Source: Phorcus lineatus
Taxonomy: Eukaryota > Mollusca > Gastropoda > Trochida > Trochidae
Reading direction: 5' to 3'
DNA length: 64,000 nt
Assembly: GCA_921293015.1 (NCBI GenBank)
Contig: OV121092.1
Span: forward strand, 14,638,001-14,702,000
Part shown: positions 13,845 to 26,600 of the stretch, piece by piece
Layout: the number at the start of each line of letters is the position of its first letter
Numbering within the stretch: position 1 is the first letter of the stretch
The notes under the pieces: generated by a model
The model's input: the letters and a program-made list of their open reading frames with translations, nothing else
Database searches by the model: none
Told to the model about the DNA's origin: nothing
Translations under genes and position numbers: made by a program

Positions 13845-14085
13845 CATTGTTCGTGACGTCACTGTGGCGGGCCGTCGCAAGGAAAGCAGGCCGATTTCTG
13901 AATATTTCAGTGCATTTTATATTGAATAGAATCGGTAATAAAGAAATTATTACCCTCGGAAGTGTGTCATATGACTTTTACGAAACTCGTGCGAATTTAT
14001 GTATAACCCTCGCTCTCGCTCGGGTAATACAAAAATTCACACTCGTTTCGTAAAAGTCATATGACACAGTTCCTCGGGTAATAAT
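13845..14085. mobile_element. hairpin MITE
   Basis: The segment 13945..14085 is a near-perfect foldback. ATTACCCTCGG and TGTCATATGACTTTTACGAA on the left recur inverted as TTCGTAAAAGTCATATGACA and CCTCGGGTAAT on the right, around a short loop. The preceding 13845-13910 matches 2370-2430, including TTCGTGACGTCACTGT versus TTTGTGACGTCACTGT, so the full element may be longer. No coding capacity. Confidence 0.7.
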
Positions 14086-14089
14086 CTCT

Positions 14090-17000
14090 ATGTAACCATT
14101 CACTTATCATACAGCCGTTTTAATAATGTAAAGTTTTTGCATGTATACTTCTGTCCACTCACAGTGTTGTTACGGAAAAAAGTATGTTTTGTATATTTAA
14201 AACTTTTTTTGGGAACGTTAATAACCGGTTTAGACATACTAACGGTTTGAGTAAGGTTAATAATAGCATGTTTATGTTCTAAATTTTCTTGTAATAAGGT
14301 TAAACATAGTTATTAACAGTTGATGATCAAGATTCTTGACCAAGACAAGTACGTGAACAAAGAGAAGATAGTGATTGTCATAAGAGGTCTATAAGTATAC
14401 ATAAACAAAGTACAAAGTATGAAGAACTCCTTCCAGTCAAATTTGGAAATGACCTTGATCGGAAATACAGTTCCGGTTAAACCTGAGACGACCGGAAACT
14501 AAAAGAGAGATTTCGTAATGGGGCTTCGTATAGTAAAAGTGCACGCCAATATTTCGTAAACACAACGAATGCACAGATACTGCATATCTCTTCATATTAC
14601 TCACTATCCTCACTCAATTAATCTAGCTCGTAAGTTGTTTAATAAATATTTACGTATTCAGGTAGTAAAGTTGATTTTTAAAGGCCGGAAGTTCTTAATT
14701 TTACGTTACATTAAATCCGCATGAATTACGATATCGAAAATATTAAAAATTTGCTCATAACCAGATAAGCGTAAACGGCAGCCGCTATGGTCAATCTAAT
14801 AACAATGCTAATACTGTGTTAGTAAATCGGTTAAGTTACAACATTGCTTTTATAAAACATACTAGTATTTCATGAATTTTTCTCAGTTCAGAGTTTAGGT
14901 AAATTCAATAGCTGCACACAGTACTAGTTCAGCCGTTTCCAAGTGTCAATAATTTATCCGTTTTGTGCACAGCTAACCATTCAGATTTTTTATATGCCCA
15001 AGCCGACAGCGACTGTCTTAACGTTTTCATTGTTGATTGCAGGTAAATTGTAGAGAATGTTAAGTATTTCTTTGCATCGATAGAAAGTTTAAGTGAATGC
15101 ATAAGTACTCGTAAACCTTAAAAGTAACCCAATTTAAACCGTAAAAGCGTGCAGTAGTGCCTGTAAAGTGTATAAATCGCAAAGCATCCCGTTCATTAAG
15201 GAAAATAGGTTTAATGAAGGAAAATGAACACTTCCAAAGGGGAAAAAATCTTTAATGATCTGGGTATGTTAAACAATTATTTATGTACTGTAAGTTTTTG
15301 TAGATGAAAATAGTGAGGAAAGCGTATATAATACATTCAGTTTATAAATATGTTTCAAATTGTGCTAGCAGATTAAATCTCTTACTTTCCAATGCGGAGA
15401 GTTTAATTAACAAATTACTTCAATTTGGGTAAATTTTAGTAATAAGTAACAACATCCTACAGAGGAACTTTTAATATGCAGATAATACTTTCCAGGGAAC
15501 TTCAAATTAATAAAATAATAATCCTCCACAAATTCTGTTAAAGGAATGGAAAGGATTAAGGTAAAGCATTTATGTTTAGGCAAAATCCAAATCTAAACGA
15601 TGGTTTAATCATCCAGAGAATACGACTTCTCTGTTGTTCATGGTAACCTACTTGCTTATTGAGTTTTGTCTTCACAAATGTTCCTTGGTTGATTTATAAT
15701 AATGGCTTCCTTGCAAGAACTTCTCCAGACGAAACGAGCTGAGAATAGACGCTAATTTTGATTCTGACAAGATTATTTATCCATGGGAATTGTGTCTCAT
15801 GATAGAATCGAAGCAATTTGTCCTTATCAGTTATATGTTATTGAATTTGTGATAGAAAGAGATGATGCGGTTGGTAAATAGATGATAACTACGTGACTCA
15901 TGATACAGTTTTCATCAATTCTGCTAATTACATAAACTAAGGGCAAAGAAACGGCATCGTGTTATTTTTGTACAATACAAACATCCCTTATGTATGTTTA
16001 AGATATTTTTTTAAATAGTTAAAACCTTTTACGAGAATTTAGTCATTTCGAACTTGCAAAAAATATTAACAGATACATGTACCTTGTAGCTCGTTGTGAT
16101 TTATATAAACCCGTATTAAATGGTAACCATTTTCCATTTCACAAATAAGAACTTTAAGGGGTTTAGTGGTGCAATGGGTAGTTCTGCCCGTGTTTACGTT
16201 ATTTTCCTTGAGATATTTTGGGATTGCGATGACTTGAACAGTGCACGATTTTATTTTTCTTATCAATTTAGCGGTAGTATATGATATTTGAAAAGCTTCA
16301 AATATTTGTAATGTTTTTCAACGAGTGTTGATATATTTGGAAACAGAAGACAGGAGGGTATAAGTCTTTTTATCGTTTAAAATGAATTTAGTTTTGTTCA
16401 TCAAACATGTACGTCGCTAAAAGCTGCACTAACCTTAAACGCAAAATGCGGTGATGTCACTACCTGGATGAAAAGAATCGTGATGAAATCTTTTTTCAAA
16501 ATCAAATAATTTGATCTACAAAATTCGAGAAGCGATATCTCTTGTGGAACACAGTGTTTGGTAGTTGATCTACATCACACTCTTTTTCAAAACATCCCTA
16601 AATGAATTTCTTTCATTTTCGTTACTAATACTAAGTACAATTCAAGTCTGTACTTTGAAAAACAGTAATAGAAAGTAATTAATTGGCTCTGATAAGAAAT
16701 TGAAACAAAGCAAAAAAATTTTAAAAACAAGAACAACTGGATGACATTCCTTATTCCAGCAAAAGGGACGGGTAAAGACATTAAATCTACTTGGCGAGCT
16801 ATATATTTTCTATTTATTTCATGTTTATTTCACATGAGGAAAATAGTCTGACGCCAAAGTATTCATTTTGGCTTTAAACTCTGGCGTTTTTCCCCTGTCT
16901 TGAGAACATTCTTCAGAAAATCTTTGATAGGTTGAACAAATTTTCTGTTAACTTTCAAAATGTTGGAATTTAAAAGTGCAAGTAAACAAGACCATTTTTT

Positions 17001-20000
17001 GATATAATGAACTTTGAATAATATGTGAGTCACCCACAGTAAATCAAAACCATGAAAGTTGAATGTACTACATACTTCAGCTTGATTACAAAAGTGTCAT
17101 CTCGTCTCTTAGTACAAATATCATGTATTTTGTCAAGTTTCTCATACATCAAAGCATGGGAAAAACGAAACGAAACAAATAAATTTCTGTTGTTACTTGT
17201 TGTAAACTGAAGTAACGAATCTACCATAACACAATCTATTTCCATGAGTAAATGTTAACTGTCACAGTTTGGCTTCTCTTTGAAATGACCAGGAAATGGG
17301 ATATTCTTGAAAGTCTTTATTTTGCTCTGAATCTTCAATAAGTATTAATTAATCTCAAGAGTCATCTTGTTCTTTTGTACCTCTCACCTAAAGTTCAAGT
17401 AGATCCCATTTTTCTCTCAGTGGAGAAGATCGATCAATATGGACTGGTACCTATAGACTCCGAGATGTTTTAAAATACGCCTGAATGTTTTTTTCTTTCG
17501 TCATTTTGTCACATGCCATGAAAAAATAACAGATTGATGCAAGGTCAATCAATCTTGTACGTAATGTCGGTTGAATTTGTCCTTATACAAACTAACTTCT
17601 TTGGATTTTTTCTTTGTACGCTACTTGGAAAGTTTTCCTGTGAACTAGTATAGATATATCAAAAGAAAATCTTTCGAGTTTTTGCAGTGGTATCCAATGT
17701 TGGGTTGTTTAATAGTGCAAGTAAACAAGTCCATATTTGGAAATAAATATGTGTTTATTTATGTTGACGTGATCATCAAGTCTTATGCTACTTCATATAA
17801 AAGTCTTACGAGATGTCATCAAAACGATGAACAATTAATAATTGTCATTCCATTTTATTCCATAGCAGTATGGCTTATAGAAGTGAATGATAACCCTTAT
17901 AGTTCATAGACTTATGCAAACCTGCATATCAAGAAATTCTAAAATCTCACTATTGGCATTAGACGTTGCAGAGAAACAGTTTGCTGAAAGAGACACTCAG
18001 CGAGTTCTGTGACATTCTATTCAGCTTTGATAAATTAAAAAATTCCTTTAATGCTGATGAAAATTGAAAATATTACACTTACCCATCTTCAATATTCGAC
18101 AATAGTTTTAATGAATATCAAAAGACAGCCTTATTAATGTGAGGTAACTTAAAGTAAATTGGAAATATCATAAAATCATCTTCAAACTTCATTAACATTA
18201 CATATGATAGGTTTTAATGAAACACAAAAACCTTATATATGTTCAGAACCTGAATTAATAAGTCCAAATCACATGAATACTAGTAAAATTATCAAATACA
18301 AGTCACTTAAATCTTTGCTGGGTTAGTTTCATCACTAGGTGTGGGTAATTGGTGCTTTCCAGCATCTGTACATTGTCCGGTTTTCAATCAAAACCTACAA
18401 CTTTTACCGTTACGTTAGTCGGTAATTTAAACCGAATAGCTTTCAAATGCTACTTTTCAACAACAGTCAGTCTGTCACAGGACTTCAAGAGCAGCTGTTG
18501 GGGCTCAGATTTACATCCATGTGTGTAACCATGTAACGACATTATTTCATAATACTTATACATCATTCTTAAAGACTCTCAAAAATCAGATGACATCTCA
18601 ATATAACGTCAAACAAATTAGGACGTAACATTGATATGACCTTGACGTTTGATATCAGTGAAGTCTCAATCTTTTCAATTTCAGCTGAAACCTCACGAGG
18701 AATAAGCATGGATGATTTAAAGAATCTCACATTCATGACTGATATATTAAGAAAACCAATCTGTAAAATTTGTACAATTAAAAAACTAACTTAAGTTATT
18801 TCGTTAATTATCAGACGACTTTGGGCTTGTTTGATCAATTTTGTGTTATGTAGATGTTGAACAATTGAATAAAAACACTTCCAACGGTTCCAAAACAAAT
18901 GGATTTATATCCGAAACACTTACATACCAAATGGCTCTCTATCACTCCCACTTGACCTTTCAAGTAAACATACACGTACATAAGAAGTAAAACTCTTGAA
19001 TTTTTTTATCACAAATTTACCAGATTTTATAAGTGCATTTTCTTTTTATTTTAAAAAGTTTGATTGTATACCGTTTTTTATTCTAAATTTACCGAAACAG
19101 GATATAATAGGACAGATACAGATATCAGCCTATGCTGTTATAGATGTATATTGTATTAAAGTCAACAATAGGGATCATGTCATTGCAGTTATAATATGTA
19201 GGATGTAGACAAACAAGATGAAGGTGTGGTCGGGGACAATCAGTAGGTGAAAGTTGTGGGTGAGTCTGTTTGTTTAATATGATTGAGTGATGTCCGTGGG
19301 TTAAAACGATGTTTTGTCTACTGCTCGTATGTTAAAGGTATCATTCCAAGAGAAATCATTTTAAAATGTTCTATGACTAATACAGCATGATAAGTAATGG
19401 AGAAATGAGAGTAGAAAATAAAAAAGTTTTCTGTCTAATGTGTTAGATGTATATATCCTATCGTATAACATCAACGATTTTAATCAATCAATCAATTATA
19501 AAAAAACAATAATTGAAAATATAAAATGAAGATTAAAAGGGAAATTGCACCATTTTTACTTAAATTGATTTTAAGAAAATGAAATTTAAGTTTTCCAAAT
19601 GCAAGATAATAATGTGTAATCAAAAGAAGAAGTTTGGAAACGAACGTAGGGTTATTTAATTACTATCATCTTTCACAAGTAAATCCACGGTCTTCTCAGT
19701 CGTCTTGTGAACGTTTTCGGTGAAAATTTTTTGAAATATTTTATAAGACAAATGATATATTATGGAACCTTTAAACCAATATTTTACAACAAATATTGCT
19801 CAACGACCAATAAGACTAGAATTAAAGATTTTTTAACTTGAAATTTGAATTAATTAAATTGAAACATTTGTTCAACTTCAACTTTAATTATGTATTTTTT
19901 CAATGCTACGGAAACATTATAATCATCATAAATTGTTTCACTTTCTCTAATATTATGCGAATGGTTACTGAATGGTTTCATCATTTTCGACCTATCATAA

Positions 20001-20600
20001 GAGATACAAAATGAATGTCTGGACACATTGATTTTTCATCGACTAAAATCGATGTGTCCTTGATAACAAACCTCATCAAAATCTGAATCAAGCAATCCCT
20101 TTTTATAATTTATTGTGACCTAATGTCACACCATATTTCTATGAATAGATTTCAACTGACATTACTTTAAGGCACACCATTTTACAAGAGGTCAGAGGGA
20201 TAAATTCATGCTAAATTTTACAAATCGTATTCCCAGATGTGTCAGGATGACATCTCTACCAAAGTGCACATTAAACCAGGTGTGTAAAAGTATGTCCTAT
20301 GAATGAGTTCTTGAAGATATAAAAATGAATTTAAAAGTCAACGAAGAGAACATGATTAGGCCGAATACTTCTTGGACCCCTTTCGTATATTGAGATAACC
20401 AGCAATGCCGTCATAATCAAAATACTCGGTAAACATTTTGCTAAGATTATCTAATCTGCAAAGTACACAAACTCTTCAATATCGAATTGCATTTATCGCT
20501 GACATAAACTTCCATGTTTTGCAACACGTATCTTATTACAATCTGCTTTTATCTGTGTTGATCACAGAAAATAGGTCACACAGAAAGGACACCTGTTCAA
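14090..20600. other. intergenic, no gene seen
   Basis: AT-rich sequence with only short, unconvincing ORFs. No splice-bounded coding run, RNA gene or clear mobile element was recognised. Confidence 0.5.
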
Positions 20601-20602
20601 AT

Positions 20603-20666
20603 ATGGATCTTCCTTGTTGTCTTGGAGTTGTTTTGTTCTCTTTAACAGTAGCAACGGGCGTAACAG
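20603..20666 (+). CDS. cysteine-domain gene exon 1 (signal peptide)
   Basis: ATG at 20603. 21 codons plus one base, ending at a GTGTGT donor. It encodes a hydrophobic core (LGVVLFSLTVATGV) typical of a signal peptide. The start is chosen because it is the ATG that gives a complete signal sequence and joins in frame to exon 2. Confidence 0.8.
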
Positions 20667-23600
20667 GTGTGTAGTCTTCTTTGAGGAAGTTTGATTTTGG
20701 TATCTGGCAGGAATAGTTTGTTTTATAAGCATCTATATATGTATATCTGCTTTGCCTGCTGTCGTTGATTTCTTGAAAAGGCGAGGTATTCAAAGAGAAG
20801 GCTCGGTCGTAATATCTTTTGGAGGAAAACTATGTATATGTACATTAATTTCACACGGCAAAAGAAAAATTAGTTTGATAATGTGAAATGCAAAGATCTT
20901 TCTGAATCGACCGTTGACGATAACTGTAAGCAGACTCTATTCATATAAACCCTATTCACGTTCCATACGTGCGAGATACAATGTTCAGATGTAGTATTGA
21001 ATGCATTCATTAGCTATCAGGTGGAAAACAAAGGTTTAGAGAAGCTGTGAAATGATTTATAACATTGCACCAACATCATTTTCTTCTACAAAGATTACTA
21101 TATTATGGATACTGCCATCATGAAAAGATTATATAGAAATCACCACTTAACGAAGAGTTGCTGACTAAACATTTTGCCCATGATCCATATTTAATTTTAC
21201 GGGCAAAGTTGATATCAATTAGAATTTAATATGTTTCAATTTTATTAATTCTGACAATAGGGAGAGACTAATTTTGAATGTAGCTTAACAGCTTGAATGA
21301 CATATCATTAACCTCATATTCTACATATCACGTTGGATAACTTATATCGGATGACTATGTACTTCTGGCGGTTATCAAAAGTTAAGATAACCAGGGCTTT
21401 AATAATAAGAATGTTTGGAATTTTCAGGTGAATCGAGTGGCAATCAAGATCTGAAAGATGTAAGTAGGCGTTTCTGTGTAAAATTTGCAAATCTAGCTTG
21501 ATGTATAAGAAACAATAACAAGTGATGAACTTTATTTCAAATCAATATTCGGATTGAATGTCATGATATTTGGAAATTTAGTGGCGCCAGTCCACGTCAT
21601 TGGACTATAGAAACTAATAATTGTTTTCTTTTATTCACCTTCATAAGCGTTTTATGATACAGCTCCATCTCACTCGATGAATCGGAACGGTAGTGCTTCT
21701 TTGAACTTGTGGCTACAGTTACCTTAAAGATATCACGTTTTTACATCGTAAAGTATTGGTATAATCAATGAAGTTGTCTCTACTTATTCATTAAAATGAA
21801 TTTTAAAAAAAAATGTTTTTAGTACACCCCTGAATCGAATTGTACCTCTGTTAATAGTGACCAAAACTATCCATGTATTATTAACCGATGTACAATTCGA
21901 TTAGGGGGGTTTTCTAAAAAAATATTTAAAAAAAAATTCTGATTAAAAAAAAAATTAATGATCCGATGGCCTGTGCTACTGACACCATTATTTCCTTTAA
22001 AAGGATGTGAAATGCCCCCACTTACCGTGCCCGCTTCCTCCAAACTGCACCCACAAAGCATGGAGCCACTTTTGGTACCATGGGAAACTGTGCAAGGGAT
22101 GTCAATACTGTACCAACGACACCACTGACACTTACGACACTTCTGATTTACAGGTCAGTTCTCATTTTGGTGTAGTTGACAATGACCCCTCTGTCTTTTA
22201 GATATCAAACAAAGAAGACCCTCCTACAAACTTACTACTCCAGAATCACAAATCAGTCTTTCGGTTGTACTTGATAATTTAACAGCTGACAAGAAGACAA
22301 CTGCTTTCAGGGCATTATCACTTTAAGGGGCAGTAGCACCTTTATTAAGATGAATAGAGTACTCTCGTAAAAACGAAAAAATTAACACTTGAAAGACAGT
22401 GTTTTTCAAGAGCATTTTTAAACATCAAACTATGTTCAGCTATGCGAATCCATTTTCCTCAGAAATTTGGTTGAATAGTGTTCACAAAAAATGGCCGCTC
22501 GTGGTTTCTGTTTCATCCCCCCCCCCCCCCCCCCCCCCCAACCCCAATCGAATGGTACCTCGGTTAATAGTATATGGATAGCTTTGGATACTATTAACAG
22601 AGGTACAAGGGTGTTGTTGGGGGTTTTTTGGTGTTTGGAAGATCAAAAACGTTTTGAAAATTGGGTTACTACCATTTTGAGAATTTCGCAACTTTGCATC
22701 AAATTATATTAATCCATTTTTTGTATGTTCCTGTTCATCAGAGTTTTTTCTCAAACAAAAGATTCTGTTTAGAGCTTAAGCTAGACACATTTATATTGTT
22801 GTTGACCTTCAATTTCTAATAAACATTTTTTTCTATTTTTCAAAATAACTAATTTAATTTAAGTAAGACAACGATGATAGAGTTAATTTTACCCTAGTCG
22901 AGTCGTTGTAAGGTGAAATGTAATAGTTAAGTGTAGAATTTGAAATTAAAATATCTTAATAGAATTACTTCACTCACTCAGATGAAATTTATTTAAAATA
23001 AATGTAAACAAGAATCTTAATTTCGATTTTCGATATGTCTCGATGAATGAGTCACCAATGAAATGAGTATTAGTGACAAAATCAGTTGTTACAGGCAATT
23101 ATTATTTACATCAGCAGACACAAGTTGAAGAAATTGTAATGTGAATGAAACTATATCAACATTGTCATTGTATTACTGTTGCAATATCAAATCACCCGAC
23201 ACTTCAATTACAACGGGATCGGAATGATATGAACTTACAACTATCATTTTTAAAATGTACTGTCGTGAAATTAATGAACTAGCCGTTATACTTTTATGTG
23301 CTTTTGGTCCAAATAAATTAGAAAGTTTGTCTAATACACAGAAACAATAAATAACACCCAAAATTGCCACTGCATTTAGCGTTTTTACTCTCGACTGGTC
23401 AAGGAAGCATAATTTTTCCTTTGTCTTCTGAATCTGAGTATTATATTAGATATTAAACTCATGTTCGAATGAAATGGATTTAAGTCTAAATCGGTGCCTA
23501 AACTCATGAAAGTTTTATTCCCACGTCCCAAGGATGTTGCCTTCTGCCTTCTTCTTGATATGATAAAGGAACGGAAACAGCTTTAAGTTTTCTCAACTTT

Positions 23601-26600
23601 TCCCGAAACAGACCGAATGCCGAGTTTGATAACATTCAGGATTACCTTTCGTTTGCATAAGAAAACTGTGTCGTTAGATCAATCTCATTAAAATAAGTTC
23701 ATGATTTTGCTAGATTCGTATCACGGACATTGGCTATCGCAAAGACTCTTACTTGATAATAATCATCATCCCGTAGTGCTTCATAATTATGATCTCATTT
23801 AATGAGATTGCTTTTAAAAGAGAGGACACAATGAAAGATGTGTACTCAAAATAACTTTCTCTTTCCATCCACAACAAACCAAATACAAACAACTAACATC
23901 AAACTGGAAGTCCCCTGCGACACTTGCCGAGGCGTTTATTACAATCTTGCTCATAGCAAATCACACCAATGGTGTTATCCGCGCCTCACTGTCATTATCA
24001 TTAAACATGTTACTCAGAGATATTGCGGGACGATCATTTTTGGCAGCACTCAGATTCCATGTATCCCTCATATCAGTCAATTGGCAATATTCAGCATCAC
24101 CAGATGTTGCTCTAACATCTATTCCAACACTGCAGCAGTGCCTCATGCTTCATTTCAAGCATCACTTGATGTCACTGTAACATCTACTCGCCTACAAGGT
24201 AGGTACTCAACACTGCGAAGCAGCAGTGAACCATGAACCATTCTTTCATGAACCACACACTATCACTTCATGAACCACACACTATCACTTCATAAACCTT
24301 AACTATTAAAAGAATCCCCAATAAATGATCATCATTTCATCAACCAACACTCCATCAAGCACCACACTTTTCACCAAAAAATATTAGACCAGCACCATGA
24401 CATTTACTGGACGCTACTGTAACCTCCACTACCTAAATGTTACATTCCCATTACTGCATATCAGTAACCCATGAAAATCATTTGAACTACAACCTCATGA
24501 CCAATGAAGTATTACTTCATACACAATCACTTCACAAAAGACAAATCAGAGTGAATCACTATCAACCGTCACTGCTTTTACTCTACACCATCACTCCATC
24601 ATAAATCATCATTCCATCATACATCATCACTCCACAATACACCATCACTCCACAATACACTTTCACTCCACAATACACCATCACTCCACAATACACCACT
24701 CCACAATATACCATCACTCCACAATACACCATCACTCCACAATACACCATCACTCCGTAATGTACCATCACTCTGCCATGTACCATCACTCTGCCATGTA
24801 CCATCACTCCGCCATGTACCATCACTTCCCAATGTAACATCACTTCCCAATGTACCAACGCTTCCCAATGTACTTCATACACAACTTCCTAATGTACCAT
24901 CCTTCCACCATATATTATCACTTCCCCATGTACCATCACTTCTTTACACACCATCACACCACCATGAACCATCACTCCACATGTACCATCACTCAACATG
25001 TACCATCACTGAACCATGTACCATCACTGCACCATGTACCACCACTGCACCATGTACCATCACTGCACCATGTTCCATCACTGCATCATGCACCATCATT
25101 GCATCATGTGTCATCGCACCAACCTGTACCATCACTGTACCATGTACCATCACTGCACCATGTACCACCACTGCACCATGTACCACCACTGCACCATGTA
25201 TCATCTCTCCCCCATGGACCATCACTGCACCGTGTCAACACACCACCCTGTACCATCACTGCACCATGTGCCAACACTGCATCATGTACCACCACTGCAC
25301 CATGTACCACCACTGCACCATGTATCATCTCTCCCCCATGTACCATCACTGCACCGTGTCTTTGCACCACCCTGTACCATCACTGCACCATGTACCAACA
25401 CTGCATCATGTACCAACACTGCACCATGTACTATGTACCACCACTGCAACATGTACCATCACTCCATGATGTACCATCACTCCACCATTATTTATCATCA
25501 CTCCACCATTATTTATCATCACTCCACCATTTACCATCAATTCAAGATCCCAGCATAAATGAGCAATCATTTCATGAACCTAAACTCAAAATCACAGCTT
25601 ACCTTAATCCTTATTGCACACCCCATGGTTACATTTGAAAGCTACAAAGACATTAGTCACCTAGGGCAAAGGAATCACTACTTAAAATTCACAAATGTTG
25701 CCTGTATGGCTTTACTGCTGTCAACATAAATTCATCTCAAATATCACATACACACGATCCAACGTAAAATATGACATTTCATCAACTTGATCCGCTAGTT
25801 GTCGCAGCCGAGAATAGACTTCCCGCGCTCTGACATCACATTTATAGACACCTCACAGCGCCCTCTACACAAGCATTACCTCCCTTTTTATTTGGTTTGT
25901 TCCTAAAGAGAAATCAATTTCTCTCTAATTCGCCCAGCTCAAACGATAGAAATTTCATTAAACAGTAAAGAGAAAGAGAAGGCTCCTTTGTAACAGTTGA
26001 AGACCTTTGGGGCCAACAAAGCTTTGTGCAGGAGGTTTCTTTACACTTTAACAAATGACAGCTAAAGATCTCATATTGCTTGTAAATCGTAACATCTATG
26101 ATACATATCAACTAAAATGTTAAAATTAGAAAATTATGAAAGGATTAGGATTCTATTTGGCCCTGGGATAAACCAAATAAGTTCAACCGTCCAATTAGCC
26201 TATGGAAGTCCATTTTAAATGTACCATGGAGGGCCTTCAGAAAATTAGAAATTGTTCTCCGCTCGAAGTCATTTCAGACCTTCAGAGTTAGCTATTAGAA
26301 TTGAATACAAATGTTCATGTTTACATCGTCATTTCAGACGAGTCCACCTTGTCCGCCACCTCTACCCTGTCCACCCCCAGTGCCGGAATGTGCCCGGACC
26401 AAAATGATGTATAAGAAGTACCATGGGCATCTCTGTCCACTCTGTGAGATGTGTATCTACTGGAACATATCGAAACCAGCGAGACAGGTATGTCGCTTAG
26501 AAGATTTACAAATATTGAGGATACATTATGCTGAAGTCGACCAATACCATAAAGGTCATGCTCAAAGTTCGCAAATAAAATATTAGCCTAGAGTAAAGAT

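Noticed and set aside
23838-24236. 132-codon ORF in intron 3 of the cysteine-domain gene, ending near a GTAGGT donor-like site
   Set aside because: No cysteine-domain pattern, no convincing acceptor in frame and no recognisable similarity.
24850-25638. 262-codon His/Pro/Thr/Met-rich ORF, with further ORFs in other frames and on the opposite strand
   Set aside because: It is produced by an 18-bp tandem repeat lacking stops, lies inside an intron and has no independent coding evidence.
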